A stretch of DNA of 64,000 nt, taken from Streptomyces sp. Tu 3180. GTDB taxonomy: Bacteria > Actinomycetota > Actinomycetes > Streptomycetales > Streptomycetaceae. Under the pieces are notes generated by a model, which had not been told where the DNA came from, did no database searches, and saw only the letters and a list, made by a program, of their open reading frames with translations. The stretch covers positions 4,504,001-4,568,000 of the forward strand of contig NZ_WOXS01000002.1 of NCBI RefSeq assembly GCF_009852415.1, written 5' to 3'. Positions 1-7,717 of the stretch are shown here, one piece after another. The number at the start of each line of letters is the position of its first letter. The stretch's first letter is position 1. A program made the translations under genes and the position numbers.

Positions 1-631
1 GGTCGCTCCCGGCCGTCGCCTCCCCGGGGCGCGGGGTGTCGGCGGGCGCGTTCCGTTCCGGCACGGACCGGCTCCGTGGTGCCGTGCCCGGGTGAGAAGG
101 ACGGAAACCGGGCTTGACGCGGCCGCACGGTGCGGCCGCGTCCGAGCGTCTTCGTCCGTTGTGGGCGGTTGCATCATTCTGATCACCGGCGACATTCGGC
201 CTTTGTGCCCCGGCCGTGCCGGGATCCTTCTCGTGTCCGCTCGGATGATCTAAGTTTTAAGTGATCAAGGGGGGCCTCGGGCCGCCCGTAGGGGTGGGGA
301 CCGATCGCTCACCGGGGGACTTCAAACGTGTGACCGGGTGCGGGCCGACGGCGGCGCGCGCTCGGGAGCGGTCCCCTCGTGGCCCCGGGGCCGTGTTCCA
401 GCCGCTGCGGTCGCCTCGGCCCCGGCCCGCCGCCGGGCATCGGCAGCCCGGCTCCCCGTGTCCCACGTTGTGCGCCCGAATACCGCCGGCGGGACCCCGG
501 CGGCCGCGCGAGCCGTTCGCCGGGACGGCGCCGAGATGTCTTTGCGTGCCCTCCTCCGGTGGACGGCACCGACCCGCTGTGTGCGCCGACGTTCTCATCC
601 GCCCGACTTCTCCGCTCACGGAAGGAACTCA
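1..631. other. Gene-free leader region upstream of the DUF1906 operon
   Basis: I see no convincing gene in this stretch. Open frames on both strands lack ribosome sites and conserved motifs. It holds one perfect 11-bp inverted repeat with a 3-nt loop (117-141) and a short AT-richer patch around 240-265, the likeliest place for a promoter. The long 5' extension of the following reading frame (from 338) is rejected because the ribosome site lies just before 632. Confidence 0.5.
117..141. terminator. Perfect 11-bp GC hairpin
   Basis: Arms 117-127 and 131-141 are exact reverse complements around a 3-nt loop. There is no T tract. It could end transcription of a gene left of the window or be a DNA palindrome. 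Confidence 0.35.
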
Positions 632-2872
632 ATGGCCGACGAGATGGTGCTCCGCGCCCAGAGATTCATCAACACCACTTACGGGAACGGCGCCACCCTG
701 GGCATTCCCAAGCTGGAGGAGAACGGCCGCACCGGTTGGGTTGTCATGTACGCTCTAACTCGGGCGCTGCAGTACGAGATGGGCATCTCCTCGCTCTCGA
801 ACAACTTCGGCCCGGGCACGCTCGCCGCCCTCCAGGAGAAGTACGGCAAGCTCGACGAGACGACCATCCCGTCGGCCAACTTCTGCCGCATCATCCAGTC
901 CGCCCTGTACTGCAAGGGCTACGACGGCGGCGAGATCGACGGGACCTACAACGACCGCGTCAAGGCTGCGGTGGCGCAGCTCAACGCGAACATGGGTGTC
1001 AGCAGCACCTATCCCGGCAGCTCCCTGTGGCCGAAGGTGGTCAAGGGCCTGCTGAACATGGACGCCTACGTCACCGTCAACAACGGCTCGGAGACCATCC
1101 GGTCCATCCAGCAGTGGCTGAACGGCCGTTACGTCCTGCGCAAGGACTTCTACATCATCCCCTGCGACGGCCATCACTCCCGTGACGTCGCCAAGTCGAT
1201 GCTGTTCGCGATCCAGTACGAGCTGGGCATGGCGGACGGCGTGGCGAACGGGGTCTTCGGCCCCGGCACCCAGTCCGGCCTGAGGAGCCACACGGTGTCC
1301 ACCGGTTCCTCCGGGGTGTGGGTGCAGCTGTTCACCGGGGCCATGGTCCTCAACAAGCGCCCGGTTTCCTTCTCGAGCTCGTTCACGTCTTCGCTGGCCG
1401 ACAGCGTCAGGACGTTCCAGTCGTTCATGAAGCTCGCCGTGACGGGCCAGGGCAACTTCGAGACCTGGGCCTCCCTGCTCGTCTCCTACGGGGACCAGAG
1501 CCGCCAGGGTGAGGCGTGCGACGGCGTCACGAAGGTCACCCCCGCCCGGGCCCAGGCCCTGAAGGCCGCGGGCTACAAGTACATCGGGCGGTACCTCTAC
1601 AACCCCTCCACCACGTCCCTGCCGGAGAAGGAGATCCAGCCGGGCGAGCTCGCGACCATCGAGGAGTACGGGCTGCGCTGCTTCCCGATCTACCAGACGT
1701 GGGCGCGCTCGGTCGACTACTACAGCCCCGAGCAGGGCGTCACGGACTGCATGACCGCGTCGTACAAGGCGGAGGAGCACGGGTTCAAGCCGGGCACGCG
1801 CATCTACTTCGCCGTCGACTACGACGCGGTGGACGAGGAGGTCACGTCGTTCATCCTGCCGTACTTCCAGAAGATCAGAGAGGAGATGAACCACCTGGGC
1901 AGCCCCTACAAGATCGGGGTCTACGGCCCGCGCAACGCGTGCTCCCGGATCTCCGAGGCGGGTTACGCGGACGCCAGCTTCGTGTCGGACATGTCGTCCG
2001 GGTTCTCCGGCAACCTCGGCTACCCGATGCCCCAGAACTGGGCCTTCGACCAGATCGTCACCAAGACGATCGGCTCCGGTGACGGGCAGATCGAGATCGA
2101 CAACAACATCGCCTCCGGCCGGGACACCGGGCAGGGCGACTTCTACCCCACGCCCTCCCAGAAGCTGGACATCGGCTTCGACATCGACCTGTGGCCCGCC
2201 CTGCTCCAGGAGGTCCAGGACTACATGGCACGGATCGGCAAGCCCGGGGGCGAGCGCATGTACACCCTGCAGGAGTGCCTCGAGACGATCATCAGCTACG
2301 ACGCCACGATCACCTCGGGGGCCCGCAGGTACCGCATGCGCAAGGCACTCATCCAGACCTCGGCCTTCTGGGAGTTCGCCCACTACAGCATCAAGGACTA
2401 CACCGAGGACGCCGGTGTCGTGCTGTACCACACCGGCATCATCCCGGACTGGGCCAAGGACCTGCCCAAGGTCGAGCAGCTGGTCGACAGCAGCACCGGC
2501 ATCGCCAAGATCTCGGGCCGCACCTGCATCCTGGCGCGCAACAACTCGATCCGCTCGGGGCTGCTGGAGGGCACCATCCTCGACTCGGCCGCCGACGCCG
2601 ACCGCTGGGCCATGTGGCAGAAGGTCAATCAGGACAACGTCTTCAACCTGAGTACCGTGCCGCACATGCACATCTGGGGGGCCGACGGAAAGGCCGGGGA
2701 CCACGAGGAGACCCCGATCCGCCGTCCGGCCCTCGACTACGACGAAACGGAGATCTACGAGGTCCTGCGCCGGTACCAGGGCTTCGGTGACGAGGCGGAG
2801 GCCCACGCGAGGGAGCGCATGCCGCTCTACGCCATCTTCGAGAAGTACAACTTCGCCATCCGCGGGGTCTGA
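632..2872 (+). CDS. Peptidoglycan-binding-repeat / DUF1906 (Rv2525c-like glycoside hydrolase-like) protein
   Basis: The product is 746 aa. Residues about 5-285 hold four diverged peptidoglycan-binding-like repeats, with recurring patterns such as FGPGT followed by a helix. Residues about 295-503 match the DUF1906, Rv2525c-like TIM-barrel family that resembles glycoside hydrolases (YIGRYLYN, IYFAVDYDA, KIGVYGPRN, WAFDQI). The remaining 240 residues form a C-terminal region I do not recognise. ATG at 632 is chosen because GGAAGG lies 5-10 nt upstream. A longer frame to 338 exists but is not supported. There is no signal peptide despite the wall-directed repeats, so export would need another route or the protein may act inside. 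It heads an operon with two exported or membrane proteins at gaps of 5 and 1 nt. Family assignment is firm; the substrate is unknown. Confidence 0.88.
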   Translation: MADEMVLRAQRFINTTYGNGATLGIPKLEENGRTGWVVMYALTRALQYEMGISSLSNNFGPGTLAALQEKYGKLDETTIPSANFCRIIQSALYCKGYDGGEIDGTYNDRVKAAVAQLNANMGVSSTYPGSSLWPKVVKGLLNMDAYVTVNNGSETIRSIQQWLNGRYVLRKDFYIIPCDGHHSRDVAKSMLFAIQYELGMADGVANGVFGPGTQSGLRSHTVSTGSSGVWVQLFTGAMVLNKRPVSFSSSFTSSLADSVRTFQSFMKLAVTGQGNFETWASLLVSYGDQSRQGEACDGVTKVTPARAQALKAAGYKYIGRYLYNPSTTSLPEKEIQPGELATIEEYGLRCFPIYQTWARSVDYYSPEQGVTDCMTASYKAEEHGFKPGTRIYFAVDYDAVDEEVTSFILPYFQKIREEMNHLGSPYKIGVYGPRNACSRISEAGYADASFVSDMSSGFSGNLGYPMPQNWAFDQIVTKTIGSGDGQIEIDNNIASGRDTGQGDFYPTPSQKLDIGFDIDLWPALLQEVQDYMARIGKPGGERMYTLQECLETIISYDATITSGARRYRMRKALIQTSAFWEFAHYSIKDYTEDAGVVLYHTGIIPDWAKDLPKVEQLVDSSTGIAKISGRTCILARNNSIRSGLLEGTILDSAADADRWAMWQKVNQDNVFNLSTVPHMHIWGADGKAGDHEETPIRRPALDYDETEIYEVLRRYQGFGDEAEAHARERMPLYAIFEKYNFAIRGV

Positions 2873-2877
2873 CGGCC

Positions 2878-3360
2878 GTGGTCACGGCATCCGATCCCTG
2901 GCAGGGGCACGACGCCACCGTGCTGTTCACCCTCCTGCTCACGGGAATGCCGACCCTGATCGGTCTCACGGCGTATCTCTGCTCACGGCTGACACGACAG
3001 GCACGCCGCCGGAACACTCCGGTCCGCACGTGGCGGGACGTCTCCTTGGCGGCGGTCGCGGCCGGGCTCGCCCTCTACCTGTGGGGACTGCTCCACGTCC
3101 TGTTCCTGGACGACCGGGAACAGGCGCAGGAGTGCGAACGGCAGCGCCCCGAAGGGACGCCCGCCCTCGTCGGCCGCAGAGGGGATTTCATCCCGCTGCG
3201 GCTCGTCTGCGAGGCATCGGACGGTCATGACTACTCCGTCGTCGTCCCCGGCTACATCAACCCGTCCCTCACCGTGCTGCTGCTGCTCGCACTCGTCACC
3301 GCCGTGGCCTCCGGGCTCCTGCACCACAAGCAGCGCACGCCAACACGGAAGGAAGGCTGA
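2878..3360 (+). CDS. Three-helix membrane protein of unknown function
   Basis: This 160-aa product starts at GTG 5 nt after the upstream stop. Hydrophobic segments lie at about residues 15-36, 54-76 and 127-150. The loop between the second and third segments (about 77-126) holds two cysteines and would face the outside if the N terminus is outside. The C terminus is short and basic. I recognise no family. Tight packing between the DUF1906 gene and a Tat-type exported protein gene suggests the three act together at the cell envelope. That is inference from spacing only. Confidence 0.72.
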   Translation: MVTASDPWQGHDATVLFTLLLTGMPTLIGLTAYLCSRLTRQARRRNTPVRTWRDVSLAAVAAGLALYLWGLLHVLFLDDREQAQECERQRPEGTPALVGRRGDFIPLRLVCEASDGHDYSVVVPGYINPSLTVLLLLALVTAVASGLLHHKQRTPTRKEG

Positions 3361-3361
3361 G

Positions 3362-4114
3362 TTGTCGACCAACTCCGGCATCACCCGCAGAGTCACCCTC
3401 ATGGCCACCGCCGGCGTCACCGCCGCCGCGGGCCTCACCACCACCGGCCTCCTCGCGACCCCCGCCGCCGCCGCGCCGGAGCCCCTCAGGAACGACGAGC
3501 TGAAGGAGGCGCTGCGCCGCGCACGGGCCCGTCACCGCCGTCTGCGCACCGGCCGTCCGTCGGCCAACGGCTGGCAGATGCAGAAGGCCGTCGACGCCGA
3601 CGGTGACATCGTCACCACGTCCGTGGCGGGCGCCGGCCTGAGCGTCCCGCTCCGCACGGGCGACACGGAAACGGTCCTGACCCACGTGATCCGCCGCTTC
3701 CACTACGAGGTGGACGCCCTGGGCACGGGCGGAGAGCCGAACCCCCTGGAGGGCTGGGTGGCACCGTCGGCGGTACGGGACAGTCGGCGCCCCGAGTCGA
3801 ACCAGGCGTCCGGCACCGCCGTCGTCATCCGGCCGGGCTCCTACCCGCCGGGCGTACGGGACGGCTTCACCGAGGGGCAGCGGCTGGTCATCCGCGACAT
3901 CCTCGCCGACACCGAGGGCGTCGTCCGCTGGGGCGGCGACGACCGTCGCCCCTACGAGGGACTGTTCTACCTCGGCGTGCCGCCGGGTGACGCGCGACTG
4001 GCACGGGTCGCGGCCAGGATCCGTTCCTGGAACGAGACCCCGGGGGCGGGGGCCGGCGTGGTGCCCGACGTGACGGAGCCGGCCCGGCGCCGCAGGCCCG
4101 CCCGCTACCGCTGA
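3362..4114 (+). CDS. Exported protein with Tat-like signal peptide, function unknown
   Basis: The product is 250 aa. TTG at 3362 is preferred because GGAAGGAAGG ends a few bases before it and only 1 nt separates it from the previous stop. The N terminus reads ITRRVTLMATAG, followed by a hydrophobic stretch and TPAAAAPEP, a twin-arginine-type signal with cleavage after about residue 38. The mature part is rich in Arg and Asp and has no motif I can name. It is last in the operon beginning at 632, and a 17-bp perfect hairpin follows. The role is unknown; location outside the membrane is likely. Confidence 0.75.
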   Translation: MSTNSGITRRVTLMATAGVTAAAGLTTTGLLATPAAAAPEPLRNDELKEALRRARARHRRLRTGRPSANGWQMQKAVDADGDIVTTSVAGAGLSVPLRTGDTETVLTHVIRRFHYEVDALGTGGEPNPLEGWVAPSAVRDSRRPESNQASGTAVVIRPGSYPPGVRDGFTEGQRLVIRDILADTEGVVRWGGDDRRPYEGLFYLGVPPGDARLARVAARIRSWNETPGAGAGVVPDVTEPARRRRPARYR

Positions 4115-4415
4115 GGGAACGGTCCGCCGGCCCCGTGGTCACCGGTGACGTCGGTGTCACCGGTGACCACGGTCCTCCTCCGCCGGCGCGAGTGCAGCAG
4201 CCCCAGTTCCTGGGCGCGTGCCCCAGGGCCACCCGCCCGTTGGCCTGCAACTGCTCCATGAGCCGTTGAACCCTGCGCTGCACGGTGCGGTGCCCCACGT
4301 CGAGTTGCCGGGCGATCGACGCGTCACTGAGCCCCGCATACAAGAGGTTCAAGATTTTTCGGTCATCGGCGTCGATGGGGGAAAGGTCGGAAAAAGAGCT
4401 CGGTCCGGTGGTCAA
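4105..4415 (-). pseudogene. LuxR-type HTH regulator, frameshifted near its end
   Basis: Reading from TTG at 4415 gives a LuxR-like winged DNA-binding segment: LSPIDADDRKILNLLYAGLS, then DASIARQLDVGHRTVQRRVQ, ending at GRVALG. The frame then runs into nonsense. Adding one base to the C4 run at 4221-4224 (G4 on the coding strand) restores GARAQELGLLHSRRRR, the expected end of such domains, and a stop at 4105-4107. The gene therefore carries a single-base deletion or a homopolymer sequencing error. No receiver or other N-terminal domain is present, so even repaired it is about 103 aa. It faces the exported-protein genes downstream and might have controlled them. Its tail overlaps the hairpin that ends the opposite operon. 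Confidence 0.68.
4133..4172 (+). terminator. 17-bp perfect inverted repeat terminator
   Basis: Arms 4133-4149 and 4156-4172 are exact reverse complements with a 6-nt loop. It lies 19 nt after the exported-protein stop at 4114. It also lies inside the last codons of the repaired LuxR-type frame on the other strand and may act in both directions. Confidence 0.7.
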
Positions 4416-4504
4416 AACATCCCCGATGTGGTTTGTGGTCTCTTTTCTTCAATAGTTTAAATGTGACTTGCTTGCATGGGGAAGTTAATAAGGCGAAATG
4501 AAAA

Positions 4505-4534
4505 GGCGGGACGGCGCCCCCGCGCCGTCCCGCC
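4505..4534 (-). terminator. Rho-independent terminator, minus strand
   Basis: A 13-bp GC stem (4505-4517 with 4522-4534) has a C4 loop. On the minus strand it is followed directly by TTTT. It ends the gene whose stop is at 4576. Confidence 0.82.
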
Positions 4535-4575
4535 CGCAGCCGGCCGGGCCGTCGATGTGACGGCCCGGGGCCGGC

Positions 4576-5082
4576 TCAGTACCAGGGCGTGCAGCTCTGC
4601 TCGCCCGACGGGTCCTCGACGCAGGCCCGCATCATGTGCGTCGAGGGGTTGTAGTACATCGGCGTGCGCGTCCAGTAGTAGTTCGTCCCTCCCGGGATCT
4701 TGGCGGTCCAGCCCGAGGCGCCGCCCTTCTTCAGGCCGAGCCGCCAGTAGCAGGTGGACTGGTCCTTGGTGCAGCGCTGGACGTACACGCTCCAGTCCTG
4801 CTCGTTCGAGCCGCTGATGTAGTGCAGCCGGGCCCAGCTGTACTGGTCGCCGTCGGTCTTGCCCCACCGCATCTCGTACATGAAGGAGCCGCCGAGGTCG
4901 TAGGGGCCGTACGGGGAGACCGGTCCGGACTCCCAGCTCTGGATGTTCGGGTCGTGGCCGTCGCAGCCGAAGTTGTCGCAGGCGAGGACGCCGGCCGAAG
5001 CGGAACTCGGGATCATGAGGGCCAGGGCGAGAGCGCTGAGCAGGGCACCGAACGTCACGCCGATCCGTGACCGGATTCTCAT
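4576..5082 (-). CDS. Small secreted six-cysteine protein, function unknown
   Basis: The 168-aa product starts at ATG 5082, three bases after AGGAGA; an upstream in-frame extension has no such site. Residues 1 to about 33 form a Sec signal peptide ending SSASA. The mature domain is aromatic-rich and has six cysteines in three close pairs (ACDNFGC, RCTKDQSTC, ACVEDPSGEQSC), consistent with disulfides in an extracellular protein. I know no family for it. A good T-tailed terminator follows. A 31-bp region with an 8-bp inverted repeat lies about 110 nt upstream and may be an operator. It is the first-read of several exported-protein genes on this strand. Confidence 0.75.
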   Translation of the reverse strand: MRIRSRIGVTFGALLSALALALMIPSSASAGVLACDNFGCDGHDPNIQSWESGPVSPYGPYDLGGSFMYEMRWGKTDGDQYSWARLHYISGSNEQDWSVYVQRCTKDQSTCYWRLGLKKGGASGWTAKIPGGTNYYWTRTPMYYNPSTHMMRACVEDPSGEQSCTPWY

Positions 5083-5191
5083 TTCTCCTCCATGGGCAAC
5101 AGCACGGAAAAGCACCCGGACGAGCGGTGCCGCACGTGACTATGTCATGGGCGGGGGCGGAGGAATGCCTCTTTCGTGGCGCTGGCGTAAT

Positions 5192-5222
5192 CACGCCGGT
5201 CATGTTTACGTTTGCCGGCGTG
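5192..5222. promoter_or_regulatory. Inverted repeat upstream of the secreted six-Cys protein
   Basis: CACGCCGG at 5192-5199 and CCGGCGTG at 5215-5222 are exact reverse complements around a 15-nt AT-richer spacer. The site lies 110-140 bp upstream of the start at 5082. It could be a protein-binding site or leader hairpin. Confidence 0.35.
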
Positions 5223-5312
5223 TGGGAGTGATAAAGAATGGTCTTTCGCTCCCGTGCACAGGGAGGGAGCGTTCGTCGTACCGGGTGCGGGACATCCCGT
5301 GACGGATGCGGC

Positions 5313-5354
5313 GCTGCCCTTTCACCCCTTCCGGAGGAGGGGTGAAAGGGCAGC
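5313..5354 (-). terminator. 17-bp perfect hairpin terminator
   Basis: Arms 5313-5329 and 5338-5354 match exactly with an 8-nt loop. The hairpin sits 27 nt past the stop at 5381 on the minus strand. Confidence 0.75.
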
Positions 5355-5380
5355 GGCACGGCGGTTTCAGCGACGAGCGG

Positions 5381-5818
5381 TCATCCGCAGTGGACGCCCT
5401 TGAGGCTCCTGCCGGCCCACAGGCCCCCGATGTCCTCGCCGCCGCCGAGGTCGATGCAGTGCCCGTTGGTCGAGGTCACCGTGACCGGTCCCGCGTAGTA
5501 GCTGTACGCACCGGAGTCGAGCTCGGTGTTGCCGCTGCCGGATATGCTGATGCCCACTTCCATGTAGTGGCTCGTGCCGTAGTACTTCTTCGCCAGCAGC
5601 ACGGCACAGTTGGTCCCGCCGCTCGCCGGGGAGTAGTACAGGCGCGACTGCCCCCACACCGTGCCCGACGCGGGTGTGTTGTACGTGTCGATGAGGCTTC
5701 CTGGACAGCCGTACTCAGTGGCACCCGAGGTGGCGGCGAGAGCGCCGGGCGCCGTGGCCACGCTGAGGCCGGTCAACGACAGCGCGAGGGCGGCCGCGGT
5801 GGCGAGGATTCTGCGCAT
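5381..5818 (-). CDS. Secreted protein resembling spore-associated protein A
   Basis: The 145-aa product has a clear Sec signal peptide (residues 1 to about 29, ending PGALAA) and four cysteines. The layout GTVWGQSRLYYS, NCAVLL, YAGPVTV, GHCIDLGG resembles what I recall of the Streptomyces spore-associated protein A family, where a similar GPV...CVDWGG ending occurs. That resemblance is from memory and moderate. Its biochemical role is unknown. It is followed by its own strong hairpin and lies 47 nt downstream of another exported-protein gene, so it could be transcribed with it or alone. Confidence 0.78.
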   Translation of the reverse strand: MRRILATAAALALSLTGLSVATAPGALAATSGATEYGCPGSLIDTYNTPASGTVWGQSRLYYSPASGGTNCAVLLAKKYYGTSHYMEVGISISGSGNTELDSGAYSYYAGPVTVTSTNGHCIDLGGGEDIGGLWAGRSLKGVHCG

Positions 5819-5865
5819 GTGCCGTTCACGCTCCTGTTCTGGCCTTCATGTGCGGACGCGGCGGG

Positions 5866-6261
5866 TCAGGCCACACCGTGGCAATTCGTGACGACGTTGG
5901 AGCCGAAATCGATTCCGCCCGTGACGGTGCCGTCCCAGTTTCCGAGGAAGGCATTGACGACGACGGTCGTCCCCTCCTTGATGTCGAGGTCGACGTCGCG
6001 GACGCCGGAGTCCGCGCCGTTCCTGTTCCAGTAGAAGTAGTGACCGTCGCCGTAGATCTCGATGCCGCCGACGGCGGAATTTCCGTCGGCGAAGATGTCG
6101 TCGACCAGGAGGTGCTCGCCGTACGCCTTGAACGTGGCCTTGGCTCCGCCGTTGTCGGAGTAGTCGGTGCAGTCCGTCTCCGCCTCGGCGGTCGCCGTCA
6201 TGCCGACGGTGAGCGCCGCGATGATCGGAAGTACGGCCGCGGCGCGTGCGAACTTGCGCAT
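5866..6261 (-). CDS. Small secreted protein, function unknown
   Basis: This 131-aa product begins at ATG 6261 with GAGG 8 nt upstream. Residues 1-28 are a Sec signal peptide (cut near AEAETD). The mature 100 residues are acidic, rich in Gly, Asp and beta-forming residues, with two cysteines, one near each end, that could form one disulfide. No named motif is visible. It sits 46 nt downstream of the PASTA-like lipoprotein gene and 47 nt upstream of the SapA-like gene, suggesting a shared transcript of exported proteins. Confidence 0.75.
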   Translation of the reverse strand: MRKFARAAAVLPIIAALTVGMTATAEAETDCTDYSDNGGAKATFKAYGEHLLVDDIFADGNSAVGGIEIYGDGHYFYWNRNGADSGVRDVDLDIKEGTTVVVNAFLGNWDGTVTGGIDFGSNVVTNCHGVA

Positions 6262-6307
6262 GGGATTACCTCTTCTTTTTCTCGTGGTGGATCCGTCGGT
6301 TTCTGGT

Positions 6308-6925
6308 TCAGTCCTCGTGGCAGGAAGCCGCGATCACGAGCCGCGGCCCCCGGTCCGCCGAGAAGGGTGCGCCGGCCGCTGGGCTCTGCTCGCAGACCTC
6401 GTAGGACCAGCTGCGCGCCTCGGACACGGGGTCGCCGGTGGCATCCACGCGTATGCGCTTCGGTGCGTGTCCCGCCAGCACGAGCCGGTCGGCGGCCTTG
6501 CGGAGGCGCATGCCCACGACGTTCGGCGTCGCGTCGGCCTCCCCTCCGGCGCCGACCTTCCGCGGGCACGTCTCGGAACTGCGGGCCGCGAAGAGGACCA
6601 CCGCGCTGAGGTTCGGCTTCTCCTTCTCGAAACAGACCTTGAATTTCTTCGCGTGGGCCGGACTCACATACCGATCCAGACTTGTCGCATCACGGAGCGC
6701 GAACCCTTTTCCCTGGTCCGCTTTCTCTTTCATGGCGATGTCGAGCGGGCCCTCGGCCGGGCGGGCGGCGGATTCATTTTCGGCGTGCGCCGCGACAGGC
6801 TTCCCGCGTTCTTCGCCCGCTGCGCCCGAGCCGCACGCGGTGATACCGGCCAGAATCGTCAAAGCGGCCGCTGCGCTCGCCAAGAAGCCGCGTACTCGCC
6901 CCTCGGAGACGTTCTGGAACCCCAT
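6308..6925 (-). CDS. PASTA-like domain lipoprotein
   Basis: The 205-aa product starts at ATG 6925 with GGAGG upstream. Residues 11-31 form a lipoprotein signal with lipobox ITAC and the lipidated Cys at residue 31. The middle is charged. Residues about 132-195 read TPNVVGMRLRKAADRL followed by CEQSPAAGAPFS, the layout of a PASTA domain (Px(V/L)xGxxxxxAxxxL ... QxPxxG). PASTA domains bind muropeptides or beta-lactams in other proteins; here the ligand is unknown. It is probably anchored outside the membrane, and its gene begins the run of exported-protein genes. Confidence 0.75.
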   Translation of the reverse strand: MGFQNVSEGRVRGFLASAAAALTILAGITACGSGAAGEERGKPVAAHAENESAARPAEGPLDIAMKEKADQGKGFALRDATSLDRYVSPAHAKKFKVCFEKEKPNLSAVVLFAARSSETCPRKVGAGGEADATPNVVGMRLRKAADRLVLAGHAPKRIRVDATGDPVSEARSWSYEVCEQSPAAGAPFSADRGPRLVIAASCHED

Positions 6926-7024
6926 GAATCACTCCTCCCCCTCATGCGCGTGATGATCAAAGGAACACCAGGGAAATGGGGGAGTCAAGGGTTCAGGTGC
7001 TGTCCGAATTGGGTATTTGCTGGG

Positions 7025-7459
7025 TCATTCTGTGTCTTCGTGGCCGTCTCGCGTGGTGCCCATCGGCGGGCCGCCGCGGGCTCCCCGTCCGGCCCGCAGC
7101 GCCGCGGCGTCCGCGATCACGGCGGCCCAGTCGGACTCGCCCGGGCCCGCGAGCCCGCCACGCACCGCGGCCCGGTACAGCCGTCGCCACACACCGGCCT
7201 TCGTCCAGGCGGTGAAGCGGCGGTGCGCGGTCGCCGGCGAGACCTCGAGCCAGGGCGGCAGCAGTCGCCAGGCGCATCCGCTGGTCAGCACGTACACCAC
7301 CGCGGTGAGCACCGCGCGCTCGTCGACGGGAGCCGTACCCCCGCCCTGCCGACGCGGTGCGAACGCCGGCAGCAGCGGTTCCGTCAGGGCCCACAGCTCG
7401 TCGGTGACCAGTCGCCGGGAGAGATCGCCAGTCATGCTCACCATCGTCGTCGGCACCAC
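7025..7459 (-). pseudogene. Truncated IS5-type transposase (N-terminal part only)
   Basis: The frame encodes the N-terminal helical region common to Streptomyces IS5-group transposases: LVTDELWALTEPLLPAF, QGGGTAPVDERAVLTAVVYV and TSGCAWRLLPP, followed by SPATAHRRFTAWTKAGVWRR. After about 130 residues it departs from the family, and none of the DDE catalytic region follows in any frame before the lipoprotein gene. The start could be GTG 7459 or an inner ATG. It is a remnant, and it marks the right edge of the accessory block just before conserved chromosome begins with the PBP gene. Confidence 0.82.
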
Positions 7460-7468
7460 ATGAGACAG

Positions 7469-7646
7469 CGGTGGGCCGACGCGGGTTGGCGCAATTACGT
7501 CAGAACCCCAGGAGGGGAGAACCGCGGAACGGAGGAGGGGCCCGCCCGCGCCGGTGGGCCCCTCCTCCGTTCCGGTCCCCGCGCCGCGACGGGCTCGCTC
7601 AGCCGGGACCGTTGCCGCCGGACCACCCCGGTGGGCCGACGCGGGT
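7469..7646. repeat. 18-bp direct repeat pair near the transposase remnant
   Basis: CGGTGGGCCGACGCGGGT occurs at 7469-7486 and again at 7629-7646, exactly 160 bp apart. The pair brackets the PBP terminator and starts 10 bp beyond the transposase remnant. It could be a footprint of an insertion or a local duplication. Confidence 0.6.
7525..7574 (-). terminator. 19-bp perfect hairpin terminator of the PBP gene
   Basis: Arms 7525-7543 and 7556-7574 are exact reverse complements with a 12-nt loop. It lies about 145 nt past the PBP stop on the minus strand. No T tract follows, as is usual for Streptomyces. Confidence 0.7.
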
Positions 7647-7717
7647 GCCGGCGTGCGGCCCGGGCCCGAGGAGCCCGCGGGAGGGGAGACGCACGGGCGC
7701 CGGGCTCGAGGGAGCCG

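Noticed and set aside
1..631. c-di-AMP (ydaO-type) riboswitch before the wall-related operon
   Set aside because: I looked for its conserved blocks because such switches precede wall hydrolase genes in actinomycetes, but they are absent.
755..2806. A 683-codon open frame on the minus strand opposite the DUF1906 gene
   Set aside because: Its composition is that of an antisense shadow in GC-rich DNA. It has no domain, no ribosome site and no third-position GC bias.
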